Source: Phragmites australis (Eukaryota > Streptophyta > Magnoliopsida > Poales > Poaceae). From it: a DNA stretch of 64,000 nucleotides. The DNA is taken from contig NC_084922.1 in assembly GCF_958298935.1 (NCBI RefSeq), positions 19,938,501-20,002,500 of the forward strand. The letters run 5' to 3'. The position numbers and the translations under genes are program-made. Shown piece after piece: positions 21,173-31,699 of this stretch (position 1 is its first letter; every line of letters begins with the position of its first letter). A model generated the notes under the pieces. It made no database searches. It was not told the origin of the DNA and saw nothing but the letters and a program-made list of their open reading frames with translations.

Positions 21173-22523
21173 ATGGTAGGTTAAACATCGGATGCGAAAG
21201 AGTGTGTTTTGAGAGAAGAACTCACAATGTTGTTAGATGATCATCGGCAAACTATTTGTAACGACATTGACAAGAAGCTTGCGGGAACCAATACCGCATT
21301 GCAACGACTCAATGAAAGCATTGCAATACTCAATACACGTTTTGATCGATTGGTTAATTTGCCACCGAACAATGGTCGACTGGATCCTCATGTTGCAGCT
21401 CATGAACAAGAGGAGTCCATCATGGATGAAGAAATTTGAGGCAAGAATGTGACGCCTTTGATGCACAACAACGGAATCGATTGAATTTCAACCATCAAGG
21501 TATGAGAGGTAATGATTTTTAGCAACATAACCCACGTGTTAATGATGATCCATTTGCTAAGGTTAAGTTTACTAAACCATCTTTTGCGGGTGCTTATGAT
21601 GCTGAAAAGTATTTAGATTGGGAGATGACGGTTGAACAGAAGTTTAATGCTCATTTAGTTCCTGAAGTGCATAGAGTTAGACAAGCCACTAGTGAATTTA
21701 AAGATTTTGCAATCATTTGGTGGAATATAGTTTGCATCGATGGATTAGCTCCTAAGGACATGGAATACTTTAAAGGTTGCTATGCATAACAGATTTGTTC
21801 CACCCTCTTTTAAACGTAATTTGCACAAGAAATTGCAGCACTGAAACCAAGGTGATAGATACGTAGAAGAATATTATCAGGAGCTACAAATTAGTATGTT
21901 GTGTTGTGATATTATAGATGATGAAGAGGCTGCAATGGCAAGCTTTTATGGAGGGTTAAGGCATGAAATTCAGGACATAGTTGATTATAAAGAATACAAT
22001 AGTGTTCCTAGATTGTTCTAACTTGTGTGTTTGCCAGAAAATGAATTGCAGGGACGACAACAGAGGCCAAGGAACAATTTTGGAAGCTTGACTTTTTCAA
22101 AATCAACACCAGGTCAAGACAAAACAGCCCCACGTTCAGCTTCACGATCTACTGCCCCGTTCTCGAGTAGGGTGCGTTCAGCAGTACCCTCAACACCGTC
22201 ACCCTCTCCTGAGGTAAGCAAATCCGTAAGTGTGCAGGGTCCAGCCAAGAGCTCTTCTTTGGTTGCCTCTGTAGGCCGATTTGACCAGGATTGTATGCCA
22301 CCGATGCAAGGGAATAAGCCACGTCATGAAGGATTGCCCAAGTCAGCGAGCATATATTGCAACAGAGGATGGTGGATATGTAAGCGCTAGTGATGTTGAG
22401 GATGAATATGCACTTGCAGCTAACCTTGCAGGTAAAGAGGACGAACTAGAGACGGATATTGACCATGAGGAAGAATTGAGTGCAGCTGCTACAGAGAATT
22501 ATAGGACACTCATTGTGCAATGA
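21173..22523 (+). pseudogene. Gy-3 gag
   Basis: ATG at 21173 is followed by a stop three codons later, then the N-terminal part (REELTMLLDDHRQ to MDEEI, 21209-21436). The capsid part is broken in several frames but readable (KVAMHNRFVPPSFKRNLHKKLQ, EYYQELQISML, FYGGLRHEIQDIVDYKEYN). A zinc knuckle CHRCKGISHVMKDC with all four ligands intact lies at about 22290, followed by an acidic tail. Same architecture as Gy-1 and Gy-5. Confidence 0.82.
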
Positions 22524-23195
22524 GTGTTAAGTACTCAAATGGAGCAAGCAGAACAGTTACAACGCCATAATCTATTTCAGATGTTCCTCATAGTCAAGGA
22601 CTTTCGTGTTCGATTTATTATTGATGGAGGAAGTTACAACAATTTGGTAAGTTCAGATTTGATCAAGAAACTTTCCTTGCCGACAAGAACACATCCTCAT
22701 CTGTACCACATTCAGTGGTTCAACAATAGCGGTAAGGTGAAGGTAATGCAAACAGCTAGGGTGCATTTTTCTATTGGTTCATACCATGATTGTGCTGATT
22801 TCGATGTAGTTCCCATGCAAGCAAGCTCTCTTTTGCTAGGACGATCATGGGAGTTTGATATTGATGCAACACATCATGGTAGAAGTAATAAGTACACTAT
22901 TATGAATAAAGGAAAGAAAATAACTTTTCTACCTTTAACCCCTGCTGAAATTGTGAAATGTGAACAAGAGATAGCTGAAAATAAAAGAAAAGAGCTTGAG
23001 AATGAATTTGAAAATAAACAAGTAGCGGAAAAAGTTTTTCCACCCAAAAAGGAGAAAGCAATAACATCTTCTAAGTCCGATGGAATTAAACTGAAAGGGT
23101 GTGTTATGCTTGCCATTAAATCTGACCTTGCTGAAATTTGTGATAATGACCTACCATGCTATGCTTTGATATGCAAAGATGCTTTAGTTTGACTT
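22524..23195 (+). pseudogene. Gy-3 aspartic protease
   Basis: Active-site loop FIIDGGSYNNLVSSDL, then HIQWFNNSGKVKVMQTARVHF and DFDVVPMQASSLLLGRSW, ending in a Lys/Glu-rich linker (open from 22524 to 23192). The Cys normally after DGGS is Tyr. A stop ends it at 23192 before the RT entry region. Confidence 0.82.
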
Positions 23196-23213
23196 GAGAA
23201 TATATCTACCTCT

Positions 23214-24480
23214 TTGCCTCCTACTGTTGCTAACCTTTTGCAGGAGTTTGTGGATGCATTTCCAACTGAGGTACCCCCAGGATTACTACCTATTCGAGGG
23301 ATTGAGCATCAAATTGATTTGATTCCGGGAGCAACTTTGCTAAACCATGCTGCATATAGGACCAATCCGGAAGAGACTAAGGAAATTCAGCGACAAGTCC
23401 AAGACCTTTTGGACCGCGGTTATGTACGAGAAAGTATTAGCCCTTGTGCGGTTCCCGTTCTTTTGGTTCCTAGGAAAGATGGTAGTTGACGTATGTGTGC
23501 TGATTGTAGAGCCATTAATAATATTACTATCAGATATTGTCACCCTATCCCTAGGTTAGATGACATGCTTGATAATTTGAGTGCTTCTATAATTTTCACT
23601 AAAATTGACTTGCGAAGCGGATACCACCAGATTAGAATGAAACTTGGAGATGAATGGAAGACTGCATTTAAAACTAAGTTTGGTTTGTATGAATGGTTAA
23701 TAATGCCTTTTGGGTTGACTAATGCACCTAGTACTTTCATGCAATTAATGAACGAAGTTTTATGTGCTTTCATTGGAAGATTTGTGGTGGTTTATTTTGA
23801 TGATATCTTGATTTACAGCAAGTCACAAGAACAACACTTTTATCATTTACGTGTTGTTTTTAATGCTTTGAGAGATGCACGTTTGTTCTGTAACCTCGAA
23901 AAGTGCACCTTTTGCACAGATCGAGTTTCTTTTCTTCGCTTTGTTGTTACTCCACATGGAATAGAGGTGGATAAAGCAAAAATCGAAGCCATAAAGAGCT
24001 AGCCGACCCCTGAGACTGCTAATCAAGTAAGAAGCTTTCATAGTTTTGTAGGTTTCTATTGACGATTTGTGCGGGATTTCAGCACCATTGCTGCTCCGTT
24101 AAACGAGTTGACACAGAAAGGAGTAATTTTCAAATGGGGGCTTGCACAAGAAAAAGCATTCAAGTTGTTGAAAGATAAACTTACCCATGGTTCATTGCTC
24201 CAACTCCCTGATTTTGGTAAGACCTTTGGACTAGAATGTGATGCTAGTGGTATTGGAATTGGAGGTGTGCTAATTAAAGAAGGTAAACCTGTTGCTTATT
24301 TCAGCGAGAAATTAAGTGGGTCAAGTCCGAATTATTCCACTTATGATAAATAATTGTATGCTTTAGTTCGTGTTCTAGAAACTTGGCAACATTATCTATG
24401 GCCCAAAAAATTTGTTATGTATTCTGATCATAAATCGCTGAAATATATTAAATGGATAGAATTTATTGAGTCGTTTCTGT
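23214..24480 (+). pseudogene. Gy-3 reverse transcriptase and RNase H
   Basis: Contains [56 protein letters not shown], the intact catalytic box [10 protein letters not shown], then [16 protein letters not shown] and [13 protein letters not shown] of RNase H. In-frame stops occur at 23488 (after KDGS), 24001, about 24060 and 24353. About 85 bp of RNase H are missing near 24440, where relatives have [13 protein letters not shown]. Confidence 0.85.
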
Positions 24481-25809
24481 ATGTCATAAAACATAAGAAA
24501 AGAAAAGATAATGTGATTGTTGATGCATTTTCTAGGCATTATACCATGTTATCTCAACTTGATCATAAGATTTTTGGTTTAGAGACCATTAATGACTTAT
24601 ATGCTGCTGATTTAGGCTTTAAAAAAGTGCTTGAACATTATACAGAAGGGAAAGCATTGAATAAATATGGGCTGAATGATGGATTGCTCTATCATGCTAA
24701 CAACCTATGCATTTCAGCTAGCTCCGTTCGGCTTTTGTTGTTGCAGGAGGTGTATGGAGGAAGATTGATGCCACATTTTGGAGCAAAGAAGACTGAAGAT
24801 GTGCTGACCGCTCATTTCTTTTGGCCAAAGATGAGACGTGACGTCGAACGCTACGTGTCACGTTGCACCACTTGCAATAAAGCTAAGTCTCGCTTAAATC
24901 CACATGGCCTTTACATGCCTCTTCCTATTCCTAGTGTACCTTGGGAGGATATTTTCATGGATTTTGTTTTAGGATTGCCTAAGACAATGGGGGGGGGGGG
25001 AGGGATAGCATATTTGTAGTTGTGGATCGATTCTCTAAAATGGCACATTTATACCTTATCATAAGAGCAATGATGCTACAAACATAGCTGATTTGTTTTT
25101 CAGGGAAATCCTTTGACTACATGGAGTGCCTAATACTATCATCTCGGATCGTGACACAAAGTTTTTGAGTCAGTTTTGGACATCACTTTGGAATAAATTA
25201 GGGATAAAGCTGCTGTTTTCTACTACATGTCATCCCCAAACTGATGGTCAAATAGAGGTCGTCAACTGTACATTATCGACCATGTTGCGAGCAGTTCTAA
25301 AGAAGAATTTGAGGATGTCGGAAGAGTGTTTACCACATATTGAATTTGCTTACAATAGATCAGTACACTCCACCACCAAGGTAAGTCCGTTCCATGTAGT
25401 GTATGGATTTAATCCCCATGCTCCTATTGATTTACTACCTCTACCTACTTTTGAAAGACTTAATTTAGATGCTAAGAAACGTGCTGAGTTTATTCTCAAG
25501 TTGTATGACACAACTAAAAACAATATAGAGAGCATGACTGAAAAGTATAGGATTGCTGGAAGTAAAGGCAGGAAGGAAATAAAATTTGAACCGGATGATT
25601 TAGTTCGGTTGCATTTGAGGAAGGATAGGTTTTCAGAACTAAGAAAATCAAAGCTGATGAACCATTTAAGATAATTGAGAAAATCAATGACATTGCATAT
25701 AAATTGGACCTACATGTAGACTTTAGGGTTAGTCCCACGTTTAACATTTAAGATTTGAAGCCATATTTAGGAGAAGAAGATGAGCTTGAGTCGAGGACGA
25801 CTCCAAATC
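24480..25809 (+). pseudogene. Gy-3 integrase
   Basis: HHCC zinc domain ([32 protein letters not shown]), a run of nine G at about 24991 that shifts the frame, the first Asp in [12 protein letters not shown], the second in [13 protein letters not shown] and the catalytic Glu in [10 protein letters not shown]. The C-terminal domain ([21 protein letters not shown]) is broken at about 25675. The tail is encoded past the polypurine tract into the LTR (DDEPKAPSNMIKT ... GPITRARARQLDHQVNSFL). Confidence 0.85.
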
Positions 25810-25821
25810 AAGAGGGGAGGA

Positions 25822-26297
25822 TGATGAGCCGAAGGCTCCTTCGAATATGATCAAAACCACCAATAATCCTCAAATCATACGAGGTCCAATTACAAGAGCA
25901 CGTGCAAGACAATTAGACCACCAGGTGAACTCGTTCCTTGCTATTCATGTTTACTTGGATGAATTACAAATAAATTCTTGTAATTTTTTTTTGCACAGGA
26001 ACGTGGGAGAAGCACCACAACCTTACTCAGACATCACTCCTTGAAGGCCAAGTCTACTCGGACTCAAGGCTGAGCTCTAGTCGTGGTCGGGGTTGAAGTA
26101 GTGGTTGAAGTTGAGTTCCAGGATAGCACGTCAGTAAAATGGGCATAACTCTCTCATACGAAATCCGTTTTAGGCATTCTTGGACATTCTGGAAAGCTTA
26201 TGAAGAGGCATTTCCAATGGATATGAGCTCAACCAAATATTCCTTATATTTTAGTTAGAGTCAAAGGAATAAGGTGCTGCGTGACCATTTTGAACCC
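25822..26297 (+). repeat. Gy-3 3' LTR, truncated (U3 part)
   Basis: Starts TGATGAGCC after the polypurine tract AAGAGGGGAGGA. It follows the Gy-2a LTR to about 26297, where the sequence switches to the reverse complement of the same LTR. The first ~220 bp are polyprotein tail coding. The junction is placed to within about 10 bp. Confidence 0.82.
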
Positions 26298-27111
26298 TGT
26301 CAAAATCTTTTGTCAGAACATATCAGGAACCCTCGCAACCACTACACAACTACTTCATGGTTGACCTCGCCAAGAAGGTTTTTTCCTACAAGCAAATCGA
26401 GAACACAAGCAAGAATAGATAGATGCAATCTAAATATTGCTAATTACCAATAAAATACTTGAGTTGGGGTCTACAAACCAAACAAACGGCGAAACTGTAT
26501 AAAACAGAATAATCTAATCAAAACCCAAATCTAAACTATGAAGGCTACTGTGTTTATATATGAGCGATGTAAGGGCGTCGACTAGGGTTGTGCAGCTATG
26601 GAAAGAGATGTGCGCAACCTGGACTCTGACCCTGACACGATTACAAGACCTAACAAGGCCCAAAACGGTGGTGCATAAACTTATTCCTTCAACTCTAACT
26701 ACATTATAAGGAATATTTGGTCCAGCTCATACCATTGAAAAGGGCTCGTTGTAAGCTTTCCAGAATGCCCAATATTGCCTAAAACGGACATCATATGAGA
26801 GAGTTATACCTATTTTACTGACGTGAAGTCCTGCTACTCGACCACGACCATGACTAGAGCCCAGCCTCAAGTCTGAGTAGACTTGACCTTTGAGGGGTGA
26901 CATCCAGGTAAGGTTATGGTGCTTCTCCCACATTCCTAAGCAATAAAACATCACAAAAATTTAGTAGGAATTCATCCAAGGAAGCATGAATAGCGAGAAA
27001 CGAGTTCACCTGGTGGTCTAATTATCGTGCACGTGCTCTTGTAATTGGATCTTGTATGATTTAAGAATATCAGCAGTATTGATCGTATCTGAAGGAGCCA
27101 AGGGCTCATCA
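26298..27111 (-). repeat. Gy-4 3' LTR, truncated at the inverted junction
   Basis: Ends GGCTCATCA on plus at 27111, the U3 start on minus, preceded by the polypurine tract read on plus as TCCTCACCCTCTTG. It aligns with 10165-11004 of Gy-2b. The integrase frame on minus reads through the tract into this LTR (GEDDEPLAPSDTINT) before a frameshift. Confidence 0.84.
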
Positions 27112-28200
27112 TCCTCACCCTCTTGAATTGGAGTCATCCTCGAGTCAAGCTCATCTTCTTCTCCCAAATATGGCTTCAAATTTGAAATGTTAAACGTGGG
27201 ACTAATCCCAAACTTTGCAGGTAGGTCCAATTTGTATGCATTGTCATTGATTTTCTCAATTATCTTAAGTGGTCCATTAGCTCTAGACATCAACTTTGAC
27301 TTTCTTAGTTCTAGAAACCTATCCTTCCTCAAATGCAACCAAAGTAAATCACCCCATTTGAATTTATTTTCTTCCTACCTTTACTTTCAGCAATCCTATA
27401 CTTTCAGTCATGTTCTCGATATTTTTTTTAGTTATTTCATGCAACTCAAGAATAAATTCAGCATGTTTCTTAGCATCTAAATTAAGTTTTTTAAAAGTAG
27501 GTAATTGTAGTAAATCAATATGAGCACGGGAATTAAATCCATACACTACCTGGAACATAATTACCTTGGTGGTGGAGTGTACCAACCTATTGTAAGAAAA
27601 TTCAATATACAGTAAACACTCTTCCTACATCCTCAAATTCTTCTTTAGAACTGCCTATAACATGGTCGATAATGTGCGGTTGACAACCTCTGTTTGACCA
27701 TCAGTTTAGGGATGACACGTAGTAGAAAATAACAGCTTCATCCCCAATTTATTCCAAAGTGATCTCAAAAAGTGACTCAAAAACTTTGTGTCATGATCCG
27801 AGATGATAGTATTAGGTACTCCATGTAGGCAAATGATTTCTCTGAAAAACAAATCAGCTATGTTTGTAGCATCATCGCTCTTGTGACAAGATATAAAATG
27901 CGCCATTTTAGAAAATCTATCCACAACTACAAATATGCTATCCCTCCCCATCATTGTCCTACGAAGTCCTAAAACAAAATCCATAGAAATATCCTCCCGC
28001 GGTGCAATAGGAATAGGAAGAGGCATATAAAGACCACGTGGATTTAAACGAGACTTAGCTTTGTTGCAAGTGGTACAACATAAAATGTACCGCTCAACAT
28101 CGCGTCTCATCTTTAGCCAAAAGAAGTAGGTGGAGCAAGCACATCGTCCATCTTCTTTGCTCCAAAATGTGCCATCAATCCTCCTCCACGCGCCTCCTAT
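27112..28200 (-). pseudogene. Gy-4 integrase
   Basis: Zinc-domain Cys pair [27 protein letters not shown] with the first Asp, [13 protein letters not shown] with the second Asp, then a stop in CHP*TDGQ, after which GQTEVVN-like sequence with the Glu follows in broken form. The C-terminal domain [19 protein letters not shown] ... FNISNLKPYLGEEDELDSR is intact. Frames are broken at about 27345, 27590 and 27700. Confidence 0.84.
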
Positions 28201-28811
28201 AACAACAAAAGACGAATAGAGCTAGCCTGGAATGCATAGCTTGTTAGCACGATAGAGCAATCCTTCATTCAGCATACATTTATTCCATGTCTTCCCTTCT
28301 TTACAATGTTCAAGCACTTCTTTAAAGTCTAAATCAACAGCATATAAGTCCTTAATGGTCTCTAAACCAAAAATTTTATGATCAAGTTATGATAACATGG
28401 CATCTTATGATCAAGTTGAGATAACATGGCATAACGCCTAGAAAGCGCATCAGCAATCACATTGTCCTTTCCTTTCCTATGTTTTATGACATATGGAAAC
28501 AACTCAATAAATTCTACCGATTTAGCATGTCGTTTATTCAGTTTAGCTTGACTTCTAATATGTTTCAGTGATTCATGATCAGAATATATAACAAATTCTT
28601 TGGGCCATAGATACTGTTGCCAAGTTTCATGCACACGAACTAAAGCATACAATTCTTTATCATAAGTGAAGGAATTCAGACTTGGCCCACTTAATTTCTT
28701 ACTAAAATAAGCTACATGTTTACCTTCTTGAATTAGCACACCTCCAATTCCAATCTCACTAGCATCACATTCTAGTTCAAAGGTCTTACCAAAATCAGGG
28801 AGTTGGAGCAA
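28200..28811 (-). pseudogene. Gy-4 RNase H and linker
   Basis: Open block with [62 protein letters not shown] and [21 protein letters not shown]. At about 28380-28430 the phrase around ATAACATGGCAT and GATCAAGTT is present twice, a local duplication of about 32 bp absent from other copies. The linker to integrase is frame-shifted. Confidence 0.8.
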
Positions 28812-29620
28812 TGGAGTATGGATGAGCTTCTATTTCAACAACTTGAATGCTTGCTCTTGTGCACGTCCCCATTTGAAAACTACTTCTTTCTTTGTCCACT
28901 CGTTTAATAGAACAGCAATGGTGTTGAAATCCCGCACAAATCGCCTATAGAAACCTGCAAGACCATGAAAGCTTCTCACTTGTGTAACAGTATCAGAAGT
29001 TGGCTAGCTCTTTATGGCTTCAATTTTTGCATCAACCACCTCTATTTCTCGTGGAGTAACAACATAGCCAAGAAAAGAGACTCGATCCATGCAAAAGGTG
29101 CACTTTTTTAGGTTACCAAACAAACGTGCATCTCTCAAAGTGTTAAAAATAGCACGTAAGTGATCAAAGTGTAGTCCATATGACTTGTTGTAAATCAAGA
29201 TGTCATCAAAGTAAACCACCACAAATCTCCCAATGAAAGCACGTAAAACTTCGTTCATCGATCGCATGAAAGTACTAGGTGCATTAGTTAACCCAAAAGA
29301 CATTACTAACCACTCATACAAACCAAACTTAGTTTTAAATGTTGTCTTCCATTCATCTTCAAGTTTCATTCTAATCTGGTGGTATCCACTTCATAAGTCA
29401 ATTTTAGTGAAAATTATATAACCACTCAACTCATCAAGTATATCATCTAACCTAGGGATAGGGTGAAAATATTTTATAGTAATATTATTGATGGCTCTAT
29501 AATAAACACACATACACCAACTACCATTTTTCTTAAGAACCAAAAGAACAGGAGCAGCACAAGGGATAAGACTTTCTCGTACATACCCGCAGTCCAAAAG
29601 GTCTTGGACTTGTCGTTGAA
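28812..29620 (-). pseudogene. Gy-4 reverse transcriptase
   Basis: Split by stops at about 29003, 29390 and 29600 but colinear with the family: [71 protein letters not shown], the catalytic [10 protein letters not shown] and [13 protein letters not shown]. Catalytic Asp residues are retained. Confidence 0.85.
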
Positions 29621-30425
29621 TTTCCTTAGTCTCTTCCGGGTTGTCCTATATGCAGCACGGTTTGAAAAAGTTGGTCCCGGAATCAAATCAATTTGATGTT
29701 CAATCCCTCAAATAGGTGGTTACCCTGGGGGTACCTCAGCTATAAATACATCCACAAACTCCTGCAAAAGGTTAGCAACAGCAAGAGGCAAAGAGCTAGA
29801 TATATTCTCGAGTGAAACTAAGGCCTCTTTTTAAATCAAAACATAGCATGATAGCTCATTATCACAAACTTCAGCAAGGTCAAATTTAGTAGCAAGCATA
29901 ACACACCCTTTCAGTCTAATTTCATCGGATATAGAAGTTGTTGTTGTTTTCTCCTTTTTGGGTGGAAAACCCTTTTATCCTACTTGCTGATTTTCAGATT
30001 CATTCTCAAGCTCTTTTCTCTTATTTTTAGCTATCTCTTGTTCACATTTCACAATTTCAGCAGGGGTTAAAGGTAGAAAAATTATTTTCTTTTCTTTATG
30101 CATAAGAGTGTACTTATTACTTCTACCAAGTTGTTGGACCTTCCTCCATCAATAATGACTTGAAGATAATAATCCTTTACAATGAGAAACATCTGAAACA
30201 AATTGTGGCATTGTAACTGTTCCGCTTGCTCTATTTGAATGCTTAACACTCGCTCCACAATGAGGATTCGATAATCCTCTGTGGTAGTGGCATCGAACAC
30301 TTCCTCATGATCGATATCCGTCTCACGACTATCCTCATCATGTCCTCCATCTTCTGTTACAATGTACGCTTGCTGACTTGGGTAATCCTTGATGATGTGG
30401 CTCATTCCCTTGCATCAGTGGCATG
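29620..30425 (-). pseudogene. Gy-4 protease and remnant of gag
   Basis: The minus frame gives the end of the gag knuckle (MSHIIKDYPSQQAYIVTEDGG, last Cys replaced by Tyr as in Gy-1), an acidic spacer, then RHNLF-type sequence and VIIDGGRSNNLV with the active-site Asp. About 250 bp of protease between the active site and the KYTLM-like block are missing near 30125. The linker and the RT entry motif follow with stops. Confidence 0.78.
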
Positions 30426-30605
30426 AGTGGTGCTTCTCCCACATCACAAAAATTTAGTAGGAATCCATCCAAGGAAGCATGAACAGCGAGAAACGAGTTC
30501 ACCTGGTGGTCTAATTATCGTGCATGTGTTCTTGTAATTGGACCTTGTATCATTTGAGGAATATTAGTAGTATTGATCGTATCTGAGGGAGCCAAGAGCT
30601 CATCA
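30426..30605 (-). repeat. Gy-4 5' LTR fragment adjoining Co-B
   Basis: The terminal 180 bp of the U3 end, ending CTCATCA at 30605 directly before copia LTR sequence. It aligns with 10825-11004 with only about ten differences in 155 compared positions by eye, including the same abutment on the copia LTR. Confidence 0.87.
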
Positions 30606-31624
30606 TTGGATGGTCCAGCACTGGGCAATTAGTACATGTCGGATGACACACATCAACATCATATTACTTTTTTAAGGTGTAAGCAAGTGACAATGAGTCA
30701 CGCTTTGAGAAGTGTACAAAGGTGGTTTTGTGGTTTGGCCTCAAAACCATGGAAGGATGGAGTGCATGTAGTGTCATTGCGAAGCTTGCGTCAAGACAAA
30801 ACTAAGTCATGAAGAAGACACAGTCATTCGATGGACAAAGCAAAAAAATAACCAAAATGCCCCAGTGGTAGGTTGATGACATTGGAAAAGAGGGGTATTT
30901 TGGGAACAAGCAAGCTTAAGTGCTAAGCAACCTCCCTAGGCCTATAAATAGAGGGTAGAGCTATAGGAGAGGTGTGAGCCAGCCATTTGAGCCTTGAGTG
31001 CTAGGTTTTACAGGAGGAAAGGAGAGCTTAGCCTTTATAATATTTGAGAACTTTTTGTGAGGAAACTATTTTGTAATTCTACCAAAAGTAGGGTTGTTCA
31101 CTTTATTTAATTAAGTTTTTGTTCGACAATGTGCTTGAATTCATCTCCTTCCAGTCTCCTTCTATTGGCTCCCTTGCTTTGTTGCGAGTTTCTCCCTTTT
31201 CAGTTGGTTTTTCGTTTCAGGTATTGTGCTGAAATTTTCTCACATTGGGAAGTTGTTCTTCTTGTTGCTAGATGCATAAAATTCACATACGGATGTATAC
31301 AGGTGGGTTTGAATTCCCTTGCCTCTAGATCATCAACTTGGGGGAATTTCTTCTTTCGGTGTTCTTTTTGTTGGATCAAAGGCTTCTTCCTTCAATTTGC
31401 TATCTTTCTGTGTTGATGATTCATGAGATATGTGCCAATGGATCCTAGAGTTCATTTACACCCATGAGTGCTATGCTTGGTGATCTCCGTAGTAATTAGT
31501 TTCTCTCCGGCTTTTGCTTCCATTTAGTTTTTAGGTGTGTTGGGTGACCAAAATAGGAGAAGGGCATCAAAGAAATTTGTAACGCGGCTATTCACCCCCT
31601 CTAGTCGTCACCCTTGGTCCTACA
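30606..31624 (+). repeat. Co-B 5' LTR, left end missing
   Basis: Matches 11005-12021 with the same missing left end. TATAAATA at 30943-30950. Ends CCTACA before the primer site, the better preserved terminus of the two copies. Confidence 0.84.
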
Positions 31625-31638
31625 ATTGGTATCAGAGG
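31625..31638 (+). promoter_or_regulatory. Co-B primer binding site
   Basis: ATTGGTATCAGAGG, one base changed from the Co-A site. Confidence 0.85.
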
Positions 31639-31699
31639 CGGTTTGATCACTTGTTGACCTTAACCAGTTTTGTGATCCGTAGGAGACAATAGAAAGACA

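Larger units (their letters stand above)
20585..26297 (+). mobile_element. Gy-3: Ty3/gypsy element, 5' LTR missing, 3' LTR truncated
   Basis: Carries the leader from the AG region onward, then gag, protease, RT/RNase H, integrase, the polypurine tract (25810-25821) and the first 476 bp of the 3' LTR. It lacks the 5' LTR, the primer site and the start of the leader. Its 3' LTR runs directly into the Gy-4 3' LTR in opposite orientation, making the left arm of a large inverted repeat. Numerous stops. Confidence 0.88.
26298..30605 (-). mobile_element. Gy-4: Ty3/gypsy element, inverted relative to Gy-3, internally deleted
   Basis: On minus: a fragment of the 5' LTR (30605-30426), the gag zinc-knuckle region, protease, RT/RNase H, integrase, polypurine tract and 3' LTR lacking its last ~200 bp. 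A deletion fuses the LTR U3 directly to the end of gag at about 30425, removing the rest of the LTR, the primer site, leader and most of gag. It mirrors Gy-3 from gag to LTR. Confidence 0.87.
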
